A stretch of DNA of 64,000 nucleotides from CAZRHR01 sp964578885 (GTDB lineage: Bacteria > Bacteroidota > Bacteroidia > CAIKAF01), in contig CAZOEO010000015.1 of NCBI GenBank assembly GCA_964578885.1, forward strand, positions 1 through 64,000, in the 5' to 3' direction. The notes below the pieces were generated by a model. That model saw only the letters and a list, made by a program, of their open reading frames with translations, made no database searches and was not told where the DNA came from. This document shows positions 1 to 8,507 of the stretch, piece by piece (positions within the stretch are counted from its first letter, which is position 1; every line of letters begins with the position of its first letter). A program made the position numbers and the translations under genes.

Positions 1-55
1 CGACAGCGCAGATGGTACTGGGGTAACACCTGGGAGAGTATGTCGTCGCCGCCTT
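1..55 (+). rRNA. rrf: 5S ribosomal RNA, 3' end (partial)
   Basis: The first bases match the conserved 3' arm of bacterial 5S rRNA: GATGGTACTG at 11-20, the GGGAGAGTA block at about 32-40, and a final GTCGCCGCC-like strand ending near 53 that would pair with the missing 5' end. A strong terminator follows directly. The 5' half lies outside the window, so this is probably the last gene of an rRNA operon read rightward into the window. The exact 3' end is estimated. Confidence 0.88.
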
Positions 56-61
56 TACAAG

Positions 62-92
62 AAGCCCTGCAGTAATGCGGGGCTTTTTTTTT
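62..92 (+). terminator. Rho-independent terminator of the rRNA operon
   Basis: A 9-bp stem (62-70 with 77-85, one G-U pair) closes a 6-nt loop and runs into a T tract of about nine. It lies just after the 5S end. Confidence 0.9.
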
Positions 93-322
93 ATCCCCCT
101 TTTTCCCTTCCCTCAACTCCTGATCTCGCTTCTGACCTTTTATCCTTGCTCCCCTTAAACCCCTTCCTTCCTTTGATGGTTCCTTTTCCTTTTTCCTGCT
201 TTCCATTTCTAATGATCTAAGACTTTTATCCTTGATTTTTGACTTCTTTCTCCCTTCTTTTATACCCTCCTTCCTTTGTTTAAATGGTATTATCTCACTA
301 AATTCAGAGTGTATTTTAATCT
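93..322. other. Pyrimidine-rich spacer without a gene
   Basis: About 190 nt after the rRNA terminator are almost entirely C and T on the + strand, broken by scattered A and few G. No convincing coding region was seen. The segment just before the next gene holds a TAATCTTTG box at about 313-321, a one-base-off version of the Bacteroidota -7 element, so the promoter of the secreted protein at 323 probably lies at the right end of this spacer. Confidence 0.5.
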
Positions 323-1585
323 TTGAAGCCCATGTATCGTATTTTTTGCCTCCTCTCATCACTACTCTTTGGCTATATTTCCTATGCTCAGGGTGTAACC
401 ATTGGAAGCAATAATCCTCCACATCCTTCGGCTATTTTGGATGTTCAAGGAATTAATGGTGGTTTCTTGTTGCCTCAACTTACTACTATCCAAAGAAATG
501 CCCTCTCTAATCCTGCCAACGGACTTCAAATTCTAAATACAACTACCCAATGTATCGAAGTCTATTTTTCTAATGGTGGCTGGCGCAATTTGTCATGTAA
601 TTGCTCTTCTTTTCCCAATCCTTCTTTTACGTTTAACCCTTCATCCATCAGTATTGGTGTTCCTATTACTTTTACGCCAAATCTTTTGCCCGGTGCTTCC
701 TATGCCTGGACTTTTGCCTCGGGTTCCGTTCTTACCTCCAACGCTGCCTCTCCTTCTGTTTCCTGGGCCAATCCGGGTACCTATCAAGTGAATTTGGTGG
801 TAACGGACGCTTTGGGTTGTAGTGATTCGTCTACTCAGAATATTATTGTAAATAACTGTCCTCCTGGAAGTACTACTTTCACTTATTCTGGATCTGTTCA
901 AAGTTTTATTGTTCCCAATTGTGCGACACAGGTTACCATTGAGGCCTGGGGTGCCCAGGGTGGTAATGGAAATGATGGGAATACAGGTGGTTTAGGAGGT
1001 TATGCGCGTGGCACTCTTCAAGTAACACCCGGAGAAACCCTATCTGTTTATGTTGGTCAAGCAGGCGCTGGTAACAATGGTTCATGTTCCCAAACTACGG
1101 GTACGCGTTATAATGGCGGCGGACAGGGAAATTGCGCAGCCTCTGGTGGTGGTGCATCAGATGTTCGCCGTGGTGGCACCGCACTCTCTAATCGTGTTAT
1201 TGTAGCCGGCGGTGGAGGTGGTTGTGGTTTTTATACGACCAATGGTGGCGCTGGTGGGGGAACTGTCGGAGCGAATGGTCAAACCCATCCTTCTGCTGGA
1301 TCTCAGGCTCAGGCCGGACAGGGTGGTACGCAATCTGCCGGCGGCCCCGGCGGTTCACTTAGTGGAACGTCCGGATCGCTCGGTGTTGGCGGTAATGGTG
1401 GTACCACCTATGGCGGCGGCGGCGGCGGTGGATATTATGGCGGTGGCGGCGGCGGCGGTCAATCTGGTGGCAATGGATGGGGCGGCAGCGGCGGTGGCGG
1501 TTCGTCTTTTACCGGCACCCTCACCAACTCTTCTACCCAGTCAGGAATTAGAAGCGGAAATGGCCAGGTCATTATTTCCTGGTAA
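323..1585 (+). CDS. Secreted PKD and glycine-rich modular protein
   Basis: This 420-residue protein has a signal peptide (1-22, cut after Ala22). An N-terminal module follows (about 23-92) with the pattern HPSAILDV...GFLLPQLTT..RNAL.NP..GLQI.NTTT. A PKD-like domain (about 100-177) comes next, with GTYQVNLVVTDALGC near its end. The rest, from about 184, is extremely glycine-rich and ends in GNGQVIISW, resembling the Gly_rich family (PF12810) known from the ALK/LTK ectodomains and from bacterial surface proteins. The protein at 27250-28593 has the same architecture and nearly the same last residues. It is probably exported to the cell surface or outside. No enzyme motif is visible, and a structural or adhesive role is inference. 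ATG 332 is an alternative start. Confidence 0.85.
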   Translation: MKPMYRIFCLLSSLLFGYISYAQGVTIGSNNPPHPSAILDVQGINGGFLLPQLTTIQRNALSNPANGLQILNTTTQCIEVYFSNGGWRNLSCNCSSFPNPSFTFNPSSISIGVPITFTPNLLPGASYAWTFASGSVLTSNAASPSVSWANPGTYQVNLVVTDALGCSDSSTQNIIVNNCPPGSTTFTYSGSVQSFIVPNCATQVTIEAWGAQGGNGNDGNTGGLGGYARGTLQVTPGETLSVYVGQAGAGNNGSCSQTTGTRYNGGGQGNCAASGGGASDVRRGGTALSNRVIVAGGGGGCGFYTTNGGAGGGTVGANGQTHPSAGSQAQAGQGGTQSAGGPGGSLSGTSGSLGVGGNGGTTYGGGGGGGYYGGGGGGGQSGGNGWGGSGGGGSSFTGTLTNSSTQSGIRSGNGQVIISW

Positions 1586-1747
1586 CAATTCCATCTTCGT
1601 GAGGTGCATTTTGCCTCCTTTTTTTCAGGGAAAAATACTATAGGGAATAACTTGATGGTATTTCTTTCAAGTTTGACAGCGGCCTTTTTTAACCGTATTC
1701 AGGTTAAACACCGTGATTTTCTACCTATGATTTAGTTTGGAAAGGGC

Positions 1748-2251
1748 TTAACTCTTCGGTAAAACCCTACGCGCACCCAAATAACGCTTGGTGTAATACG
1801 CAAACTTTTTGTAATCTTCAATTAAAACGCCTCGACTGGTGGAAGAATGAAGCATGAAAATCTCTTTTTCCGTGACTTCCACTACGACCGAAACGTGTCC
1901 AATGGTAGAAGACGACAAATTTCTACCTTTAAATAGTAAAATATCGCCAGGCTGAAGCTCGTTGGTAGTGACTGGCGTCCCCACAGTCTGATACGACCTG
2001 CTGCTTCTTGGCAATGAAATTTTATAATGAGAAAATACGTAGGACACAAATCCTGAACAATCAAAGCCACCCGGTGCATTCCCTCCATATCGGTAGGGAG
2101 TTCCTAAAAACCGTTTACCAAAATCTAAAATAGAATCGGTGATATTCGGGGAAAAAGTTTGAAAATAAGTACTATCCACAAACTGAGCCTTGGTTGAAAG
2201 ACCCATGGACAATGCCATCATCAGACTTAAATACACCATTCTAATACGCAT
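1748..2251 (-). CDS. C40 family (NlpC/P60) peptidase, secreted
   Basis: A 167-residue protein with a signal peptide (to about Ala22) and one NlpC/P60 domain. The catalytic Cys is in GGFDCSGFVSY (Cys65), the His in IGHVSVV (His119), and a third polar position is His135 in MLHSS. This family cleaves gamma-D-glutamyl-diaminopimelate or similar bonds in peptidoglycan stem peptides, so a periplasmic wall-remodelling role is expected. There is no separate wall-binding domain. A TATCTTTA box at 2256-2263 (-), close to TAnnTTTG, sits 4 nt before the ATG. It stands alone between parC upstream and the convergent secreted protein downstream. Confidence 0.9.
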   Translation of the reverse strand: MRIRMVYLSLMMALSMGLSTKAQFVDSTYFQTFSPNITDSILDFGKRFLGTPYRYGGNAPGGFDCSGFVSYVFSHYKISLPRSSRSYQTVGTPVTTNELQPGDILLFKGRNLSSSTIGHVSVVVEVTEKEIFMLHSSTSRGVLIEDYKKFAYYTKRYLGARRVLPKS

Positions 2252-2341
2252 GGCGTAAAGATAGTTTCTCAGATGGCTCGCGCCAAAGGAAAAGCTGTTA
2301 ACAATTTGTGAAATACAATATTAAATGAAAGAAACTTAATC

Positions 2342-4975
2342 TTAGAACAGACTTTGCTGCCCGTCATCTCCTTCTAAATCGATCTCTTTTAAGATTTCGG
2401 GTCCTGATGTTTCGGGTAAAATGTCTTCTTCGATGAGGTCTTCCGGTTCATCTGAAGGCTTGGGCTCGCCCCAGTACAATTTTTTGATTTGTTTCACTGG
2501 AATGCGGTTTCCTTTCGCCTTTTCTCCCCTGGATGGTACTTGTTCCCGAATATCCCATTCCAGCGTGTTTTTTTGCTGGTCTGGCCCGGTTACATATTGT
2601 ATCAGCAAAGTTGGGCGGGCATCTACAGCTGCCAACTCCAATCTTGAATCTCTATGTTCTGTAATGAATTTTACGCTTTTATCCGTGATTTCCGGTGTAA
2701 AACGTTTGACCAAATACTCTTTTTTCTCTCCGTCGAAATGAACAGCCGTAATGGGTACTCTTGGATTGAATTTCTCTACAATAAACGCATCTGGCTCAAA
2801 ATGAAGGGAAAAATCGGGTTTGAGCAGCCTGTATTGTCCCGATTTGGAAATCTCAATCAGCCTGTCACCCAGGTTGAATTCTCCGAGCAAAACACCTCTT
2901 CCTTCACCATTCAAACGACGGGTTTCTGTATCAAACCAAAATTGTAATGCGCCCAACGTACTTTCTCCCTTACTTTTAGAAATGATTTTCCGAATAGGGT
3001 ACTTGGACAGCATATTTCCTTGCGCATTTCGTCCTTTGATGCCCAATTCGGCCAAATCGACTTCAAAAGTTTGCTTCCGCAGTTTAGGCCTTGGCTTTAA
3101 ATAAACGGTCAGAATTTCTGATTCTCCGTTTGGATTCACCGAGAAATAAAGTACACGGGAGTTTTTGGTTCCTCTGGTGAGGTCGTACTCTTTGTCGCGT
3201 GTGGCACCATTCACTGTAAATCTTTTCATATACGTGGCTCCGGCCGACCCATCCCGGTAAATCATGTGATAAACCGTACGGCGATCGTCTCTATTCCAAA
3301 CGCCAATATGAAGAATGGGTTTTCCAACGTATACCTTGTCCTGGATTTTGGTAATCATCATACTACCGTCTTCACGGAATACAATAATGTCATCTAAATC
3401 AGAACAATCGCATACATAAGTGGCTTGCTTGAGGGCAAAGCCTGCAAACCCTTGTTCGTAATCTACATAGAGTTTTTCGGTTCGGGCCACCACTTTTACC
3501 GCTTCAATGGCCTCGAATGAACGAATCTCCGTTTTCCGCTCACGGCCTTTACCGTATTTCTTTTTCAGATTTTTATACCAGTCTATGGTATAGGTATTTA
3601 AATGGGCTTTGTGATGCAGAACCTGCTCCTTTTCTTCGTGAAGCACACGCAGCTTATCATCTGCCTTAAATCCGTCGAAACGCGAAATTCTTTTAATCCG
3701 AATTTCGGTAAGTTTTTCAATGTCTTCGCGGGTGATTTCTCTGTAAAAGCTCGGTTTAAATGGTGTAAGACCTTGGTCGATGGTGGCTACAATGTCTTCC
3801 CAGGTTTCGCAAGTTTCAATATCGCGGTAAATGCGTTCCTCAATGAAGATTTTTTCCAGGGACGTGAATAAAATGTCTTCATTCAATTCACCCAACCGAA
3901 TGTCGAGCTCCATGCCTAGCAGCCGCTTGGTATGCTCTGTCGCATAGGCCAAAAGGTCATCTACGCCTAGGAAAACCGGCTTATTATCATGAATAACACA
4001 GGCGTTGGGCGAAATGCCAATTTCGCAATCGGTGAACGCATACAATGCATCCATGGTTTGGTCCGGCGAAGTTCCGGGAGGCAGATGGATCAACACTTCT
4101 ACATTTTCTGCCGTGTTATCCTCTACTTTTTTTATTTTAATTTTCCCTTTGTCGGCTGCACTCAGAATGGATTCAATCAAAGAACCTGTTGTGGTTCCAA
4201 ATGGAATTTCATTGACCACCAGGGTTTTGGGGTCCTGAATACTTATTTTTGCCCGTACCCGGATTTTTCCACCACGTAAACCTTGCTGATAACGGCTCAC
4301 ATCCATCATTCCACCGGTGGGGAAATCTGGATAAATCTCCGTTTTTTTACCTTGTAAAAGATCGATGGAGGCATCAATCAATTCCACAAAATTGTGGGGT
4401 AAAATTTTACAGGCCAGTCCCACCGCAATTCCTTCTACGCCTTGTGCAAGAAGGAGTGGGAATTTTACAGGTTGGGTGATGGGTTCTTTGTTCCTTCCAT
4501 CGTAACTCAGTTGCCATTGGGTGGTTTTCGGATTAAAGACCACTTCTTTGGCAAATGGGGTGAGGCGGGCTTCGATATAACGCGCCGCGGCCGCACTGTC
4601 GCCAGTTAAAATATTTCCCCAGTTTCCCTGAGTATCTATCAGTAAATCCTTTTGTCCGAGCTGCACCATGGCGTCGGTGATGGAAGCATCGCCGTGCGGG
4701 TGGTATTTCATGGTGTTACCAATCACATTGGCCACCTTGTTGTACCTGCCGTCTTCCAGCTCCATCATGGAATGCAGAATCCGGCGCTGAACGGGTTTTA
4801 ACCCGTCTTCAATGGCCGGAACAGCCCTTTCTAAGATGACATACGAAGCATAATCCAGAAAGTAGTTTTGGTACATTCCGGAAAGCGAAAGTGTTTTTTC
4901 GTCCTTGTTTTCCTTTTGTTCCCCTGATTCTTCGGGTGAAGGAAACGCATCATCTAAGGCTTCTGTATCGCTCAT
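2342..4975 (-). CDS. parC: DNA topoisomerase IV subunit A
   Basis: This 877-residue type IIA topoisomerase A subunit passes and rejoins DNA strands to decatenate chromosomes, acting with ParE, which is not in this window. The DNA-binding and cleavage core shows VQRRILHSM near 63-70, the YHPHGDASI block near 91-99 and the active tyrosine Tyr133 in AAARYIEARL. The C-terminal part (from about 500) is a degenerate beta-propeller region, and the tail (about 820-877) is acidic. Bacteroidota ParC proteins have this length and lack the canonical gyrase GyrA box, and I saw none here, so ParC is preferred over GyrA. The start ATG lies 6 nt after a -7 promoter box. Confidence 0.93.
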   Translation of the reverse strand: MSDTEALDDAFPSPEESGEQKENKDEKTLSLSGMYQNYFLDYASYVILERAVPAIEDGLKPVQRRILHSMMELEDGRYNKVANVIGNTMKYHPHGDASITDAMVQLGQKDLLIDTQGNWGNILTGDSAAAARYIEARLTPFAKEVVFNPKTTQWQLSYDGRNKEPITQPVKFPLLLAQGVEGIAVGLACKILPHNFVELIDASIDLLQGKKTEIYPDFPTGGMMDVSRYQQGLRGGKIRVRAKISIQDPKTLVVNEIPFGTTTGSLIESILSAADKGKIKIKKVEDNTAENVEVLIHLPPGTSPDQTMDALYAFTDCEIGISPNACVIHDNKPVFLGVDDLLAYATEHTKRLLGMELDIRLGELNEDILFTSLEKIFIEERIYRDIETCETWEDIVATIDQGLTPFKPSFYREITREDIEKLTEIRIKRISRFDGFKADDKLRVLHEEKEQVLHHKAHLNTYTIDWYKNLKKKYGKGRERKTEIRSFEAIEAVKVVARTEKLYVDYEQGFAGFALKQATYVCDCSDLDDIIVFREDGSMMITKIQDKVYVGKPILHIGVWNRDDRRTVYHMIYRDGSAGATYMKRFTVNGATRDKEYDLTRGTKNSRVLYFSVNPNGESEILTVYLKPRPKLRKQTFEVDLAELGIKGRNAQGNMLSKYPIRKIISKSKGESTLGALQFWFDTETRRLNGEGRGVLLGEFNLGDRLIEISKSGQYRLLKPDFSLHFEPDAFIVEKFNPRVPITAVHFDGEKKEYLVKRFTPEITDKSVKFITEHRDSRLELAAVDARPTLLIQYVTGPDQQKNTLEWDIREQVPSRGEKAKGNRIPVKQIKKLYWGEPKPSDEPEDLIEEDILPETSGPEILKEIDLEGDDGQQSLF

Positions 4976-4981
4976 GGCCTA

Positions 4982-4989
4982 CAAATATA
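4982..4989 (-). promoter_or_regulatory. -7 promoter box of parC
   Basis: TATATTTG on the minus strand matches TAnnTTTG. It ends 6 nt before the parC ATG, so the transcript should start at or very near the start codon. No good -33 TTG at 19-21 nt spacing was seen. Confidence 0.55.
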
Positions 4990-4999
4990 ATAGGAAGGC

Positions 5000-5031
5000 T
5001 TGACAATGGGGTATCCGATGTACTAACTTTG
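5000..5031 (+). promoter_or_regulatory. Promoter of the DUF2851 gene (-33 TTG, -7 TAACTTTG)
   Basis: TTG at 5000-5002 and TAACTTTG at 5024-5031 are 21 nt apart, the spacing typical of Bacteroidota housekeeping promoters. It faces away from the parC promoter, only 10 nt from it. Confidence 0.65.
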
Positions 5032-5079
5032 TAAGGTCATTACCGATGATCGGCTCCCCAAAAAGCTAAAATCACGGCT

Positions 5080-6357
5080 ATGAATGAAGCATTAATGCAG
5101 TTTATTTGGGCTTCCAAGGCCCTGGGAGAAGGCCCATTTAAATTGGTAGATGGTCGCATGGTGGAGGTGTTGCATCCTGGTTTTCAGCATCATGGTGGCG
5201 GACCTGATTTTTTTCATGCGAAAATCCGCATCAACGATTTGCTTTGGGCCGGCAATGTGGAATTGCATTTGGAGGAAAAAGGATGGACCGATCACCGCCA
5301 TCACCTGGATCCAGCCTACGAAAATGTGATTTTGCATGTGGTTTTGCGTGCAGGCGCAGACACCACGACTTTGCTCGGAAGAAAGGTCCCCGTGTTGGAC
5401 ATTGGCGCATTTTTACCCGGGGAACTCGTGAATCAATATGCTCAACTCATGTCCCGAAAGCAAGACATTCCCTGCGCCGGACTATTTCAACCGGTTCATG
5501 CATCTATGCTCAGTGATTTGGCACCGGATCTTTGGGTGCAAAGATTACATGCAAGGGCGGACGTGATTACTGCGCTGGTCGGACAACTCGGAGGCGATTG
5601 GCATACTGCCTTGTGCATTTGGCTCACTCGTTCGCTCGGCGGGCCTCAAAACGCCGATGGCTTTGAATGGGTGGGCCGCCAGCTTCCTTGGTCGCGGTTG
5701 TGGCGATGCAGAGGCGATGCAGATCGGGTAGAAGCCCATGTTTTTGGAACAGCGGGATTCCTGCAGGGAACGGCCAAAGATGCTTATCATGCTACTTTAC
5801 AGAAAGAATTTGCCATGTTTGGCGAACAGCCGATTATGCGCTTTCCCTGGCAGTGGGGTGGAGTGAGGCCGGGCGCCTATCCAACCGTTCGGCTGGCCGC
5901 ACTTTCCGCATTGATTGCCAGTTTGGGAAATTGGTGGGAGTGGTTCGTGCATCCGCCTGAAACAGATGTGTTTGTGAAGCATCTCACACTCCCTCTGAGA
6001 CCTTATTGGCAAACCCATGTGGATTTCGGAAAAACGGCACGAAGAAAACAAACGGAATATGTGCCGGAAAGCCTGATTCGGTATATCTTGGTGAATGTGG
6101 CCCTGCCTTTTCAGTTTGCCTATGGCAGATGGCAGGAAAAACCGGAACAAATGCACGCAGCCGCCTCACGTGCCCAAACGTTGAAACCAGGAAAACATCA
6201 AATCACACAGATATGGAAAAATTTGGGCTGGAATGTCACAGATGCGCAACAGGAACAAGCCGCTATCCATCTTTTTAAACAATTTTGCGCACACAAAAAA
6301 TGTTTATCTTGTGCCATAGGTAAGCACATGCTCCAATCTTCAGAAGTCTTGGTATGA
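5080..6357 (+). CDS. DUF2851 family protein
   Basis: A 425-residue soluble protein with the typical DUF2851 N terminus: LHPGFQHHGGGPDF near 30-43, then GNVELHLEEKGW and a DPAYENVILHVV block. The family is widespread in Bacteroidota and its function is unknown. The conserved His/Asp/Glu residues near the N terminus could suggest a nuclease-like fold, but that is speculation. A cluster near the C terminus (CAHKKCLSCAIG) could bind metal. The stop overlaps the start of the next gene (ATGA), so the two are translationally coupled. Confidence 0.88.
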   Translation: MNEALMQFIWASKALGEGPFKLVDGRMVEVLHPGFQHHGGGPDFFHAKIRINDLLWAGNVELHLEEKGWTDHRHHLDPAYENVILHVVLRAGADTTTLLGRKVPVLDIGAFLPGELVNQYAQLMSRKQDIPCAGLFQPVHASMLSDLAPDLWVQRLHARADVITALVGQLGGDWHTALCIWLTRSLGGPQNADGFEWVGRQLPWSRLWRCRGDADRVEAHVFGTAGFLQGTAKDAYHATLQKEFAMFGEQPIMRFPWQWGGVRPGAYPTVRLAALSALIASLGNWWEWFVHPPETDVFVKHLTLPLRPYWQTHVDFGKTARRKQTEYVPESLIRYILVNVALPFQFAYGRWQEKPEQMHAAASRAQTLKPGKHQITQIWKNLGWNVTDAQQEQAAIHLFKQFCAHKKCLSCAIGKHMLQSSEVLV

Positions 6358-6566
6358 AACTACGGTTTTTTATTCAGCAACAAGTGTTTGGCGTTTGTAG
6401 CCGAATGGCCTTACGGCTTGGCATTCCACCCGCTACCGTCAGGGCGTATTTTGTGTATGCTTCTTTCGTGGGTCTGGGATCGCCTGTGGTCCTTTATCTG
6501 ATTTTGGCTTTTTGGATCAATTTTAAAGATTTGGTTCGACCACGAAGAACCGGCGTTTGGGATTGA
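6354..6566 (+). CDS. PspC-domain small membrane protein
   Basis: A 70-residue protein. VFGVCSRMALRLGIPPATVR followed by one hydrophobic helix (about 32-54) fits the PspC domain, normally a small inner-membrane protein of the phage-shock or envelope-stress family. It overlaps the DUF2851 stop by four bases, and the same pairing is common in Bacteroidota. It lacks any regulatory domain. The family call rests on pattern and context. Confidence 0.72.
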   Translation: MKLRFFIQQQVFGVCSRMALRLGIPPATVRAYFVYASFVGLGSPVVLYLILAFWINFKDLVRPRRTGVWD

Positions 6567-7070
6567 ACTTTTGCCTGAATCGTTTCTCACCATCGGGTGT
6601 CGCCAGTTGCTTGACACATTTTTCTGGTTTAGGAAGTCGCGTTTCATTTGGCGACCCTCATTCTGATTTTTCAAATCGTTTCGGGTAAAAGGGTACTGTA
6701 ACCTCCACTTTTTGGGCTCTGCAAAGCAGAGTAGGAAGCAAAGAAAAGCCTCGGCTTGTGGGGCTTTTTTTTGGGTAAAGAACATTTTTCGGATTCTACT
6801 GCTATAACCATATGATTATTACAAGAATAGTTAAATGAAAAATGCTTTTCGGATAGATTACTTTTTGTAGGATTCTGGTGTTTAAAGGTATGAAAAGCTA
6901 TTTTTAAACTGTCCAAAATTTGGGGGAGGTTACAATGCTTGGGTGGAAATTTCACCCCATTCTGCCCCACCTGTTTCACTGTAATCTGACCCAGGCGTTT
7001 CACCCCTAGTTTTGCCTTACTCTTATTTACTTATACTTTGTATGTTTTTATTTTCCTTTGTTCCCCAACC
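6567..7070. other. 500-bp spacer with hairpins; no gene recognised
   Basis: No coding region here has family resemblance or a plausible start. The left half carries several short inverted repeats: GTCGCC at about 6599 with GGCGAC at about 6650, and CTCTGC/GCAGAG at 6717-6731 with a 3-nt loop. A good terminator follows at 6745-6772. This could be the 3' region of the DUF2851/PspC transcript or a small RNA. The right half (6780-7070) is A/T-rich and featureless. Confidence 0.45.
6745..6772 (+). terminator. Rho-independent terminator
   Basis: An 8-bp stem (6745-6752 with 6760-6767, one T-G pair) closes a 7-nt loop and is followed by a T run. It lies 178 nt after the PspC gene, so it ends that transcript or an RNA made in the spacer. 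Confidence 0.7.
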
Positions 7071-8441
7071 TCATTTCCCGATGCAAAATCTCCCGAAAAT
7101 GGCCCCCAATACTTCCTCAATGTCCATATCTCCGACAATTTCAGATAAATATCGAATGGCTGAACGAAGCTCCATGGCCATAAATTCACCCGAAATTCCT
7201 TGTTCCAACGCCGCTAAAGCCGCGCCCAAGGCTTCTTCCGCACGGTCCAATACCGCCGCATGACGGGCTTGGGTCACCAAGGTTTCATCTCCATGAAGCC
7301 AGGTTTCATAATACGCCACCAACGTCTCTTTTAACGCTTCAAGACCTTCTCCGGTAGCGGCTGAAATGCCCAACCAATCCTTTGGTAAAGTCCAGTTTCC
7401 GGGACGATCGGTTTGGGTAGCCACATGCAACCACCAAACATCTGGCGTGTTGGTTTGCTGGCGCCAAAGTTCCGCTTGTGCGCTCACTTCTTCCGGACTT
7501 TGTACCCGCAAATCTGCCAAATGTAAGACTACCTGTGCTTTGGAAATCATGGTTAAACTACGTTGAATACCCATGTGCTCAATGGTGTCTTCGGTTTCTC
7601 GGATTCCCGCCGTATCAATAAACCGAAAGGAAAGGCTGCCCCATTGTACCGTGTCTTCTACTGTGTCCCGTGTGGTGCCCGGAATGTCTGATACTAAAGC
7701 CCTTTCTTCCTGCACCAAGGCGTTTAAAAGGGTGCTTTTCCCCGCATTGGGTGCGCCAACAATGGCTACGGAAACGCCCGATTTCAACACTTGTCCTTTC
7801 GCGTAAGATGCCGCCAGATCCTTCACTTCTTTCCGAATATGGGTTAGCAATTGGATCAATTGACTGCGGTTGGCAAATTCCACATCTTCTTCAGCAAAAT
7901 CGAGTTCCAACTCTACCAATGCCGTAAATTCCAGTAATTTTTCCCGCATGTCACGGATTTGCCGACTGAATCCACCACGCATATGTTGCATGGCCAGTTG
8001 GGCAGCGGCCCTACTTGAGGCAGAAATTAAATCGGCGACCGCTTCGGCTTGCGCCAAATCCATTTTTCCGTTTAAAAATGCGCGTTTGGTAAATTCTCCC
8101 GCAGTGGCAGGACGTACTCCTGCATCCGAAAGTTGTTTCAACGCCCGGCGAAGGATATAGGGCGAACCATGAAAGGCTAATTCTACAGTATGCTCGCCAG
8201 TAAACGAACCGGGGCCGGGAAAACCCGTCACTAAAATTTCATCTATGGGCTGGTGCTGATCCATCCACTGCCGTAAACAGGCTTTTCGGGCCTGCTTCTC
8301 GAAATCAATGGGCCTGTTTAAAAACTGATTCACTGCGGAAAATGCATTTTTTCCGCTTACCCTTATAATGCCAATGGCTCCCGCCCCTTGCGGAGTAGCC
8401 AGGGCGGCAATGGTATCTTCTGCATCTGCGTATGCCCACAT
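7071..8441 (-). CDS. mnmE: tRNA modification GTPase MnmE
   Basis: 456 residues, the usual length. MnmE with MnmG makes the 5-carboxymethylaminomethyl group on U34 of certain tRNAs. The N-terminal folate-binding domain begins with DTIAALATPQGAGAIGIIRV. The inserted G domain has GAPNAGKST (229-237), DIPGTTRD (252-259) and DTAGI (276-280). The C terminus is the diagnostic CIGK with catalytic Cys453. The G4 motif, normally NKxD, reads TQTD at 342-345, which is unusual and might change nucleotide affinity. A 13-bp hairpin lies just upstream of the start. Confidence 0.96.
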   Translation of the reverse strand: MWAYADAEDTIAALATPQGAGAIGIIRVSGKNAFSAVNQFLNRPIDFEKQARKACLRQWMDQHQPIDEILVTGFPGPGSFTGEHTVELAFHGSPYILRRALKQLSDAGVRPATAGEFTKRAFLNGKMDLAQAEAVADLISASSRAAAQLAMQHMRGGFSRQIRDMREKLLEFTALVELELDFAEEDVEFANRSQLIQLLTHIRKEVKDLAASYAKGQVLKSGVSVAIVGAPNAGKSTLLNALVQEERALVSDIPGTTRDTVEDTVQWGSLSFRFIDTAGIRETEDTIEHMGIQRSLTMISKAQVVLHLADLRVQSPEEVSAQAELWRQQTNTPDVWWLHVATQTDRPGNWTLPKDWLGISAATGEGLEALKETLVAYYETWLHGDETLVTQARHAAVLDRAEEALGAALAALEQGISGEFMAMELRSAIRYLSEIVGDMDIEEVLGAIFGRFCIGK

Positions 8442-8454
8442 ATAGAAAGGATAA

Positions 8455-8485
8455 AGCCACTGTGCGGGGATTCCGTGCAGTGGCT
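8455..8485 (-). promoter_or_regulatory. 13-bp hairpin before mnmE
   Basis: 8455-8467 pairs with 8473-8485 over 13 positions (11 Watson-Crick, two G-U) with a 5-nt loop. On the minus strand it lies between the acyl-CoA dehydrogenase stop and the mnmE start (14 nt from the ATG) and is followed by a weak T stretch. It may be a leaky terminator, an mRNA processing site, or a DNA palindrome serving as an operator. Confidence 0.5.
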
Positions 8486-8507
8486 GTGAAAATTAGGTTT
8501 GAAAAAT

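Noticed and set aside
1400..1500. Possible CRISPR-like repeats in GGC-rich DNA
   Set aside because: The repeats are in-frame glycine codons with no unique spacers and no cas genes nearby.
1212..1643. Alternative frame in the glycine-rich region of the first secreted protein
   Set aside because: Glycine-codon repeats give open alternative frames; the composition is only a shadow of GGN repeats. The same happens at 28100-28531.
6671..7003. Minus-strand open frame of 110 codons in the 6567-7070 spacer
   Set aside because: No recognisable protein features; it crosses the terminator hairpin and inverted repeats.
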